From IMG/VR virus record IMGVR_UViG_3300019124_000100, positions 1 through 31,412 of that record: a stretch of DNA of 31,412 bases; one strand, given 5' to 3'. A program made the translations under genes and the position numbers. Below are positions 24,614-30,257 of this stretch, in pieces. Every line of letters begins with the position of its first letter. Position 1 is the first letter of the stretch. Origin of the DNA: a virus. The notes under the pieces are model-generated. The model was given only the letters and a program-made list of their open reading frames with translations. It made no database searches and was not told the DNA's origin.

Positions 24614-24619
24614 TATAAT
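24614..24619 (+). promoter_or_regulatory. Putative promoter -10 (TATAAT)
   Basis: A perfect TATAAT lies about 32 bp before the ATG of the secreted accessory protein, right after the Tal-like gene. No good -35 hexamer is seen at 17 bp, so strength is uncertain. It would let the next gene be expressed apart from the late operon. Confidence 0.45.
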
Positions 24620-24651
24620 TGGTATTATCCCAATTTATGGAGTGGTTATTT

Positions 24652-25296
24652 ATGAAAAAATTTGTGTTCGGAATGTTTATTGGACTTTTACTTGCAATCC
24701 CTCTTTCTGTTGCAAGCGCAGAAGTAATATCCCTAATTGGTAAAAGAGTCCAAGGAAGTTATCCGGTCTTATTAAACAATCAAAGGGTAGAGAAGGATGC
24801 AATCGTGGTTGACGGAACCAGTTTCCTCCCGGTAAGGACAATTTCTGAATTGTTTAATGCTGATGTTGCGTTTGTTAATGGCGAGATTGTCATCACTCCG
24901 AAAGGCGGAATATATTTGACGGACGCGGAGAAGAAGGCTAAGGCGGAGGAATTAGCAAAAAAGGCCGCAGAGGAGCAAGCGAAATTTGATGAACTAACTC
25001 GTTTAAAAAACGAAAGGGATAATATCGTTTTAGAAACTGATAAGCTGCTTAAACAACTTCGACAAGATGAATACGAACTTGCGCATTTTAACGAAACCCT
25101 TGAGAACTTGAAGCCATCTCCGAATTTAAGTGAAGAAAGGGCGAGAAGTGAATACGAGCATGGTAAAGTAGCTTTGGAGAAAAAAATAGCCCTGTTGAAG
25201 GACAGTATTGCTGAAATAAGGCAAAAAATTAATGAGCTTGAAAAGCAAGCTGCGGGGCTTGATGAGCAAATAAAGCAAATGGAAAGCACTCCTTAA
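24652..25296 (+). CDS. Secreted protein: stalk-type (copper amine oxidase N-like) domain plus coiled coil
   Basis: ATG 24652 follows GGAGTGG. Residues 1 to about 24 are a signal peptide (KKFVFGMFIGLLLAIPLSVASA). Next comes a short beta domain: YPVLLNNQRVEKDAIVVDG, TSFLPVRTISELFNADV, GEIVITPKG. This is the copper-amine-oxidase N-terminal-like stalk domain so common in Paenibacillus secreted proteins. The rest (about 90 to 210) is a Lys/Glu-rich coiled coil. It is AT-rich, has its own -10 and its own terminator, and does not belong to the structural genes. It is therefore probably a lysogenic-conversion (moron) gene acting at the cell surface. Function unknown. Confidence 0.75.
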   Translation: MKKFVFGMFIGLLLAIPLSVASAEVISLIGKRVQGSYPVLLNNQRVEKDAIVVDGTSFLPVRTISELFNADVAFVNGEIVITPKGGIYLTDAEKKAKAEELAKKAAEEQAKFDELTRLKNERDNIVLETDKLLKQLRQDEYELAHFNETLENLKPSPNLSEERARSEYEHGKVALEKKIALLKDSIAEIRQKINELEKQAAGLDEQIKQMESTP

Positions 25297-25317
25297 CTGG
25301 GGTGCTTTTAATTATTT
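25285..25317 (+). terminator. Intrinsic terminator overlapping the stop codon
   Basis: AGCACTCC (25285-25292) pairs with GGGGTGCT (25299-25306, one G-U), followed by TTTTAATTATTTT. It covers the stop codon of the secreted protein gene. Confidence 0.8.
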
Positions 25318-25332
25318 TGGGGAAGGTGTCCC

Positions 25333-25515
25333 ATGGCACAAATACAACCACTCTTACGGATTGAACTCAATCTAAAGCAACCAGTTGTTGAAATTTGTAA
25401 TGTCATCAGCGCAGTTACTGCTTACCACCCCGAACAACAAGAGGAGGTGATCCTGCGCGGCATTCAAAAGGCGATTGACAAACGACTTTCTGAATTAAAG
25501 GAACTAGAACAGTAA
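25333..25515 (+). CDS. Small helical phage protein of unknown function (60 aa)
   Basis: ATG 25333 follows GGGGAAGGTG. The product is mostly helical (VVEICNVISAVTAYHPEQQE, GIQKAIDKRLSELKELEQ). Small proteins of this size often precede the holin in Bacillota phages. I do not recognise a family. It is framed by two terminators, so it may be a separate short transcript or be read through from upstream. Confidence 0.65.
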   Translation: MAQIQPLLRIELNLKQPVVEICNVISAVTAYHPEQQEEVILRGIQKAIDKRLSELKELEQ

Positions 25516-25522
25516 GAGTGTT

Positions 25523-25548
25523 ACCCCAAAATGAAGGGGTTATTTTTT
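25523..25548 (+). terminator. Intrinsic terminator
   Basis: ACCCC (25523-25527) pairs with GGGGT (25536-25540) and is followed by TATTTTTTAT. Short stem, so possibly partial read-through into the lysis genes. Confidence 0.55.
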
Positions 25549-25565
25549 ATTGGAGGGGAATCCAA

Positions 25566-26033
25566 ATGGTCAAGGAATTTGTAATGCACGTGTTTACTGC
25601 CGCCACGGCCAACAACGGTAAAGAGGTAGGCGTCGGCACACTCGCAGCACTGGTCGGACTTATCGCAACGGAGTACCTCGGGGGATGGGATAAGGGATTA
25701 CAGGTGCTTTTGCTCTTGATGGTTGCCGATTACGCGACAGGTGTGCTCGGGGCGATCAAGACGCGAACGGTAAACAGCGACGTAATGTTCTGGGGCGGGA
25801 TTCGCAAAATCGTCGTGCTCTTCGTGATTGGCCTCGCGGTTCAATTAGACCTGTGGGTTGGTAATAGCGCCCCGGTGTTTCGTACTGCGGCAATATACTT
25901 CTACGGCGGCCGCGAGGGTTTAAGCGTAGTCGAGAACCTCGGGACACTTGGCGTTCAACTGCCGGAAGGGATAAAGAAATTTCTTCAGCAGCTAAATCAG
26001 AAGGGTGAAGGGAATGAGGTGTCAAAGCGATGA
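25566..26033 (+). CDS. Phage holin (phi29/toxin-secretion holin type)
   Basis: ATG 25566 has GGAGGGG 8 nt upstream. The 155-aa product has membrane segments near VGTLAALVGLIATEYLGG, LQVLLLLMVADYATGVLGAI and KIVVLFVIGLAVQLDLWVG. The MVADYATGVLGAI...G..K motif is typical of the Phage_holin_4/TcdE group. It forms membrane lesions that release the amidase at the end of infection. It overlaps the amidase gene by 4 bp (ATGA). Confidence 0.88.
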   Translation: MVKEFVMHVFTAATANNGKEVGVGTLAALVGLIATEYLGGWDKGLQVLLLLMVADYATGVLGAIKTRTVNSDVMFWGGIRKIVVLFVIGLAVQLDLWVGNSAPVFRTAAIYFYGGREGLSVVENLGTLGVQLPEGIKKFLQQLNQKGEGNEVSKR

Positions 26034-26788
26034 AGCCAATTCTGATCATTGACCCCGGTCACGGCGGTACCGACTCGGGTGGCGGCTCGAACCAATACTT
26101 CAAGGAGAAGGATCTCGTTCTCGAAATTAGCCGGTATCAGGCGGAGCGATTCAAGCAGCTCGGCGTCGCGGTACAGATGACAAGGATGACCGATGAATAT
26201 CTGTCCGCCACTGAGCGCACCTTGCGCGTCCAGGACAGCGGGGCGAAGTTCTGCATCTCGAACCACATCAACAGTGCGGGAAATCCCTCAGCACGCGGCG
26301 TTGAGACAATACATTCGATTCACAACGATGGGAAGCTGGCCAAAGCGATTTTCGATTCGATCGTTAGCGCCGGCATGCACGGCCGCCGTGTGTTCATGAG
26401 GGCGTTGGAGAGTAACAAAGCCAAGGACTATTACTTCATGCACCGGGAGACCGGCAACGTAACGACGATTATTGTAGAATATGGGTTCGCATCGAACGAC
26501 GAGGACGCGCAGATGATGGTGAAATATTGGCGGGATTACGCGGAAGCCGTCGTAAGGGCATTTTGCCGATTCATCGACCATCCGTACACGCCGCCAACTC
26601 CCATCCCAGGATCCGAGGATACACCGGCGATTCAGCGCTCCGTTGCCGTCCTCCTGGACGGGAAACGGGCAGACGGAGGATACCTTATTAACGGGAAAGC
26701 GTATCTGCCTGCCAGGTTCTTCGCCGAAGTGTTTGGCGCGACTGTCGGCTGGTCGGGGGAGTACGTTGTGGTGGAGAGGAATAAATAG
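26030..26788 (+). CDS. N-acetylmuramoyl-L-alanine amidase endolysin with C-terminal stalk-type domain
   Basis: Residues 1 to about 185 are an Amidase_3 domain. Zinc ligands are His11 (DPGHGG), Glu26 and His79 (SNHIN); the catalytic Glu150 is in IIVEYGF. It cleaves the bond between MurNAc and L-Ala in peptidoglycan. After a Pro-rich linker (PYTPPTPIPGSEDTP), residues about 205 to 252 form a small domain (VAVLLDGKRADGGYLINGKA, YLPARFFAEVFGATVGW) of the copper-amine-oxidase N-like stalk type. This domain resembles that of the secreted protein at 24652 and probably binds the wall. No signal peptide, so release depends on the holin. Confidence 0.92.
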   Translation: MKPILIIDPGHGGTDSGGGSNQYFKEKDLVLEISRYQAERFKQLGVAVQMTRMTDEYLSATERTLRVQDSGAKFCISNHINSAGNPSARGVETIHSIHNDGKLAKAIFDSIVSAGMHGRRVFMRALESNKAKDYYFMHRETGNVTTIIVEYGFASNDEDAQMMVKYWRDYAEAVVRAFCRFIDHPYTPPTPIPGSEDTPAIQRSVAVLLDGKRADGGYLINGKAYLPARFFAEVFGATVGWSGEYVVVERNK

Positions 26789-26830
26789 ACTTTCTGGAGA
26801 CATCCTAAACGAATCCCCTTAGAGTCGAAT

Positions 26831-26871
26831 CCCCCGCTGGCCGCCGTGTTGGCTGGCGGGGGGTTTTTTTT
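26831..26871 (+). terminator. Strong intrinsic terminator at the end of the lysis genes
   Basis: CCCCCGCTGGCC (26831-26842) pairs with GGCTGGCGGGGG (26851-26862), followed by eight T. It ends the late transcript. Confidence 0.9.
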
Positions 26872-27109
26872 ATTTCGGAATTATATTATAGAAATCACGA
26901 AGCATCTCGAGGGCTTCCGCCTTTGATATAATTTCAGTTTCGACCAATCCTCCATGGTTGGATTCTTTGTACCAAATCTGAATATTTTTCAAACGGGGTA
27001 ATTCGGAATACCATATGGCCGCTTGCTCAGGGTTGGTTGTTACAAGATCCACCTTGGAATATCCCTCAACGGTTAGAATACATACAAAAATTAATTGTTG
27101 CTCCCCCAT
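26870..27109 (-). CDS. Small protein of unknown function (79 aa)
   Basis: ATG 27109 is chosen because AGGGAGG lies about 12 nt upstream on the minus strand and the -10 box at 27151-27156 would leave an earlier TTG (27142) almost without a leader. The product is a compact alpha/beta sequence: LIFVCILTVEGYSKVDLVTT, NPEQAAIWYSEL, a beta stretch IQIWYKE, and SKAEALEMLRDFYNI. No family recognised. AT-rich, convergent with the amidase gene, with its own extended -10 promoter, so it is probably expressed in the lysogen. Confidence 0.65.
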   Translation of the reverse strand: MGEQQLIFVCILTVEGYSKVDLVTTNPEQAAIWYSELPRLKNIQIWYKESNHGGLVETEIISKAEALEMLRDFYNIIPK

Positions 27110-27150
27110 TATTAAATACGGCCTCCCTTTATTGATATACAATAAATGGA

Positions 27151-27159
27151 ATTATAACA
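27151..27159 (-). promoter_or_regulatory. Extended -10 promoter for the 79-aa minus-strand gene
   Basis: On the minus strand the sequence reads TGTTATAAT, a perfect extended -10 (TGnTATAAT), about 42 bp before ATG 27109. The -35 region is weak, which is common with an extended -10. Confidence 0.65.
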
Positions 27160-27176
27160 TAATGGGGGCGTTTCAT

Positions 27177-27398
27177 TCACCAAAAATCAGCGGAACTTAC
27201 GTCAGGATCAATCTCCCGAAGTGCACGAATTACTTTGGACCTTGTGGTTGTTCGCGGAATATATCCCTTGTCGTTACAAAGGTCAGAAACGGTATTCGGG
27301 CTTAACCCGGTGTGAGCCTCCAGCCATTTTTGAGACACCCCGTTATCATCCATCCATTTACCCAAACGGGTCCTCGGTTTCATCCAAGATAAGAACAC
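27177..27398 (-). CDS. Small helix-turn-helix (XRE/Cro-type) regulator, 73 aa
   Basis: The product RTRLGKWMDDNGVSQKWLEA followed by HTGLSPNTVSDLCND is a Cro/CI-type helix-turn-helix with little else. GTG 27398 follows AGAGGTG on the minus strand; ATG at residue 6 is an alternative. It lies upstream of, and in line with, the 79-aa gene and divergent from the FtsK module. It may control that module or bind the nearby repeat array. Its distance from the usual lysogeny region (left, outside the window) makes it unlikely to be the main phage repressor. Confidence 0.75.
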   Translation of the reverse strand: MFLSWMKPRTRLGKWMDDNGVSQKWLEAHTGLSPNTVSDLCNDKGYIPRTTTRSKVIRALREIDPDVSSADFW

Positions 27399-27510
27399 GT
27401 TATCACCTCTACATAATCAGAATGGACAATCTATTAGAATTCCATACCCTCAAATGTGTCGGAAACTAAGAATAATGGACAACCAGACTGACGTACGCTT
27501 TATCATCAAG

Positions 27511-27611
27511 CGGAATATTCCGGACATCATTCCAACCCCACTTCCGATCTATTGTTCCGAGCCTACCTTCCGGCAATCCTTCCGCGGCGGCATTCGCCAC
27601 GGAATATTCCG
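27511..27611 (+). repeat. Iteron-like array of TTCC(G) motifs every 12-13 bp
   Basis: TTCC or TTCCG starts at 27518, 27530, 27542, 27555, 27568, 27580 and 27607, with a degenerate TTCG at 27593: spacing 12, 12, 13, 13, 12, 13, 14. The array is bounded by two identical 12-bp palindromes, CGGAATATTCCG, at 27511-27522 and 27600-27611. The spacing is not a multiple of three, so it is not a protein repeat. It lies about 100 bp before the FtsK-type gene. It is a candidate replication origin, transfer origin or operator. Confidence 0.7.
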
Positions 27612-27705
27612 AACCGCGTAGGATCGCGCCTTCAGCCTTGTACAAAGTCATTCCGAGCCGGAGGAACTATCCTATCGGATACCAAGGGAAAAGGGGTGGT
27701 ACGCG

Positions 27706-29022
27706 TTGTTTCTTGAAGTCCTCGGCTGCGTGGCCGCCGGCGGACTGCTCGCGTATACGGCAATCGAGAAGAGCGGCACGGCGACAGACGCGGCAAAAAT
27801 CCAGCGCGTGGCAAAGAACTGCGGCCTGTACATCAACGAAGCCGGCAAGCAACGGACGATCCAGCCGCTTCGGCGGACGCATTACCCGTGGGGCGTCGAA
27901 TACGTCTTCCGGATACCGCTCGGCTTATCGTTCGACGACTTCGTCCGGAAGAAGCAACACCTCGAGGACGGCCTGAACCACAAACGCGGCTGGCTCGACT
28001 TGACGATCGACGACCTCCGCACGCTGCGTCTTGGCCCTGACATCTTGCAGCAGCTCCGGGACCTCATGACCGTAGCGAAGCACCGAAAGGAGATCCTGAT
28101 GGATTACGACGGTACGCTGCGGATCCGGATCTACCGGGAACCATTGTCTACGCTCGTGCTGTTTGACGACGCAACTCTGGCTAGCTGCAGCGGGTGGAAG
28201 GTGCTAATCGGGGATAGCCGGGAGGGGAGGATATACCATGATTTTGACCAGATCCCGCATATCGTTGTCGCCGGCACAACGCGATACGGCAAATCGGTGT
28301 TTTTGAAAGGCGTCGTGACGACGCTCACCGCGCGCCAGCCGGCCGCGGCGCAGTTCACACTCCTGGACTTGAAAGGCGGGCTCGCGTTCAATCGATTCCG
28401 TGATCTGAGGCAGGTGGTCACGGTCGCATCGAACGTCTCGGAGAGCGTCACCGCGCTCCAGCGGATCGAGCTCGAGATGAAGGAGCGGCAGGCGCAACTT
28501 CTCGCCAAAGGTTTCGAGGACATTACGGAAGCGGGGATAACGGAGCGGCATTTCGTCGTCATCGACGAGGGCGCGGAGCTGGCAAGTGCCGGCGAGACGG
28601 ACCCGCAGCTGAAGAAGCTGAAAATCGATTGTGAGCGGATCGTCGCGGAGATCGCGCGGATCGGCGGCGGTCTCGGGTACCGACTCATCTTCGCAACACA
28701 GTATCCGACTGGCGACACGCTCCCGCGGCAGGTGAAGCAGAATTGTGACGCCCGCCTCTGCTTCCGTCTCCCAACGGAGACGGCGAGCCGCGTCGTCCTG
28801 GACGAAGCGGGCGCAGAGCAGCTGCCGCTCATCAAGGGGCGGGGTATTTACCGGACGGACCGGAAGCAGATTGTTCAGACGCCATATATCGAGAATGGTT
28901 TCATCGACAAAACGATTCGGCCGCATGTCGCGATCCGGCCGAGGAAGGAGGCACCGCATGCTCCTGCAGCAGAAGAAGCTCCAGCGGGAAGAAGCTATAC
29001 TCTCGTCATTGAAGAAGCTTGA
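27706..29022 (+). CDS. FtsK/SpoIIIE (TraC/Tra coupling-type) DNA translocase ATPase
   Basis: The start is TTG 27706, 6 nt after AAGGGGTGG. The 438-aa product begins with one membrane segment (FLEVLGCVAAGGLLAYTAI). It has an N-terminal alpha/beta domain and then the FtsK motor: Walker A GTTRYGKS (residues 190-197), the LLDLKGGLAFNRF motif, Walker B FVVIDEGAEL (287-288 DE) and RLIFATQYPTGDTLPRQVKQN. It ends in a linker and IEEA tail. It lacks the FtsK gamma domain. Such proteins pump double-stranded DNA or couple it to a transfer apparatus in integrative and plasmid elements. Its stop lies 65 bp inside the next gene. The role in a phage is unclear. Confidence 0.85.
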   Translation: MFLEVLGCVAAGGLLAYTAIEKSGTATDAAKIQRVAKNCGLYINEAGKQRTIQPLRRTHYPWGVEYVFRIPLGLSFDDFVRKKQHLEDGLNHKRGWLDLTIDDLRTLRLGPDILQQLRDLMTVAKHRKEILMDYDGTLRIRIYREPLSTLVLFDDATLASCSGWKVLIGDSREGRIYHDFDQIPHIVVAGTTRYGKSVFLKGVVTTLTARQPAAAQFTLLDLKGGLAFNRFRDLRQVVTVASNVSESVTALQRIELEMKERQAQLLAKGFEDITEAGITERHFVVIDEGAELASAGETDPQLKKLKIDCERIVAEIARIGGGLGYRLIFATQYPTGDTLPRQVKQNCDARLCFRLPTETASRVVLDEAGAEQLPLIKGRGIYRTDRKQIVQTPYIENGFIDKTIRPHVAIRPRKEAPHAPAAEEAPAGRSYTLVIEEA

Positions 29023-29569
29023 TTATATGAGCCGTAGCCAAATCCAGCGGCTGCATGGGCTGGCCGGCGATCGTAATGCACGTCGAGTACTCGCCAACAT
29101 GCGGCATCTGCTGGGCTCGTTCCGCGGCGAGACAGGGGAGACGATCTTTTACCTCAACAAGCTCGGCCGCGAGCGCTCAGGCGCCGAGAAGGTGCGCCAG
29201 CGGATCGCCCAGGTCGGCCATTACCTGATGCGGAATGATGCATATATCCATTACGGCGCGCCGGAGGCGTGGAAGAACGAGATGCGGTTTCGAGTCGAGG
29301 GGGCTTCGCTGACGATCGTCGCCGACGCGTACTTCCAGTATGGTGGCCGGCGGTATTTTCTCGAGGTCGACCATCTGCAGCACATGGCGAAGAACCAGGA
29401 GAAAATCGCGAAATACAAACAGCTTCGCGACATCGGCGTGCTACAGGAGCGGCTCAAATACTTCCCGCGGCTCGTTTGGGTGACACTCACGGAGGCGCGC
29501 CGGCGGCAGCTGGCCGAATGGAGCGAAGGTCTGGACGTAACGATCAATCTCTGGAACGAAATCAAATAA
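28958..29569 (+). CDS. Replication-relaxation family protein
   Basis: ATG 28958 follows AAGGAGG at 6 nt and overlaps the end of the translocase gene. The first 60 residues are a winged-helix domain (REEAILSSLKKLDYMSRSQI, QRLHGLAGDRNARRVLANMR). The C-terminal part is a nuclease-like alpha/beta region (YFLEVDHLQHMAKNQEKIAKY, RLVWVTLTEARR) seen in the replication-relaxation (plasmid and ICE) family. These proteins are linked to plasmid or element replication initiation. The pairing with an FtsK-type motor is also found on plasmids and in some Bacillus/Paenibacillus prophages. Activity unproven. Confidence 0.8.
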   Translation: MLLQQKKLQREEAILSSLKKLDYMSRSQIQRLHGLAGDRNARRVLANMRHLLGSFRGETGETIFYLNKLGRERSGAEKVRQRIAQVGHYLMRNDAYIHYGAPEAWKNEMRFRVEGASLTIVADAYFQYGGRRYFLEVDHLQHMAKNQEKIAKYKQLRDIGVLQERLKYFPRLVWVTLTEARRRQLAEWSEGLDVTINLWNEIK

Positions 29570-29581
29570 GGAGGGATTCAC

Positions 29582-30049
29582 ATGCAGGTGACGATTGGAG
29601 TGAAGGGTGGGGAGAGGAAGGTGCTGTTCGAACCAGCGGCCGTGGCCGACGCCGCGACGCCGCTGATCGACAGCAGGCGAATCGATTCGAAGGTGCGCGC
29701 ATATCTCGGCCACGCTGTGCCGCTTCTGGCGGTCGCGGGGGTGGCACTTCAGGCATCGAGGGCGTCGGCGCACGAGGCGATCATGGCGATCGCTCCGGAG
29801 GCTGTGCCGGCGGTGGGCGGCGCACTGAAAGGTAAGATCATGCACGCATTCGATCCGCTGATCGACTTAATCGTGACGCTGTCGTATCCAGTGGCCGGGG
29901 TCATGATTGCCGGCGGTTGCCTATTTATCATGGTCGGAAGTCGTGATCGCGGGATGCAGCTCCTCCAGAATGCGGCGATTGGGTACATTTTGATGCAGCT
30001 GTCGCCATTGATGCTGGATTTATTAGTTGGAGTCGGAGAAGGCATTTAG
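29582..30049 (+). CDS. VirB2/TrbC-like small membrane protein (155 aa)
   Basis: ATG 29582 follows AAGGAGGG. After a hydrophilic N-terminus there is a hydrophobic segment (AVPLLAVAGVALQASRASAH), then two long membrane helices (LIVTLSYPVAGVMIAGGCLF and AAIGYILMQLSPLMLDLLVG). Between the two helices is a short polar loop GSRDRGMQ. This resembles small TrbC/VirB2-like pilin or channel proteins that accompany transfer ATPases. It is the last gene of the module and ends 9 bp before the TAA of the truncated spoVR frame. Assignment is tentative. Confidence 0.6.
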   Translation: MQVTIGVKGGERKVLFEPAAVADAATPLIDSRRIDSKVRAYLGHAVPLLAVAGVALQASRASAHEAIMAIAPEAVPAVGGALKGKIMHAFDPLIDLIVTLSYPVAGVMIAGGCLFIMVGSRDRGMQLLQNAAIGYILMQLSPLMLDLLVGVGEGI

Positions 30050-30057
30050 TCTTCATA

Positions 30058-30249
30058 TTACCGATGGTTTCTTTTGCCGAAGCTCCAGTGGCTGAACCGG
30101 GTCGGCATGCCGTACGCCCCGAACGTGTAAATGATGTCCGCGGGGCAAATTTCGTAGCGCATCGGGTAGAAATCAAGCCCGAAATTCCGCGCGATGTCCG
30201 TAATTTCTTCGATCGCCGCTTCCAGCTGCTTTTGTTCCTCTGCGAGCAT
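30058..30249 (-). pseudogene. spoVR: spoVR, 5' fragment interrupted by the prophage
   Basis: The 63-codon frame encodes the conserved beginning of SpoVR (about 465 residues when complete): [20 protein letters not shown] followed by [17 protein letters not shown]. This near-invariant stretch is easily recognised. After residue 59 the match ends and the frame closes with RNHR and TAA, which lie in prophage sequence. SpoVR acts in spore cortex formation in Bacillus subtilis; its enterobacterial relative is YcgB. The gene follows yhbH by 8 bp, as in the known prkA-yhbH-spoVR arrangement. The rest of spoVR should lie at the left end of the prophage. As it stands, no complete protein can be made. 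Confidence 0.9.
30060..30090. other. Right prophage/chromosome junction (attR region)
   Basis: Reading from the right on the minus strand, spoVR codons agree with the family through SFGK (AAA at 30073-30075) and then give RNHR and a stop. The crossover is therefore within or just right of about 30070-30090. The core sequence cannot be set without the left junction. Confidence 0.7.
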
Positions 30250-30257
30250 CGATTGGC

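Larger units (their letters stand above)
1..30071. mobile_element. Prophage (siphovirus-like, HK97-type head), left end not in window
   Basis: A continuous phage gene order is present: DNA methyltransferase, ArpU-like regulator, terminase, portal, protease, capsid, connectors, tail tube, tail chaperone with frameshift, tape measure, Dit, fibre, Tal, holin, amidase. It is followed by an FtsK/replication-relaxation module. The right edge is set where spoVR coding stops matching its family, near 30070-30090. Structural genes all look intact (full-length frames, catalytic residues present), so the prophage may be functional. The left boundary, integrase, repressor region and replication genes are not in the window. 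It is possible that 26870-30070 is a separate element in tandem rather than part of the phage. Confidence 0.9.

Noticed and set aside
27466-27651. 61-codon minus-strand frame across the TTCCG array
   Set aside because: No ribosome site before its ATG (the sequence there is CCTCC), and the region is better explained by the repeat array. A real gene is not excluded.
28204-28959. 251-codon minus-strand frame opposite the FtsK-type gene
   Set aside because: Antisense shadow; the plus-strand product has clear Walker motifs.
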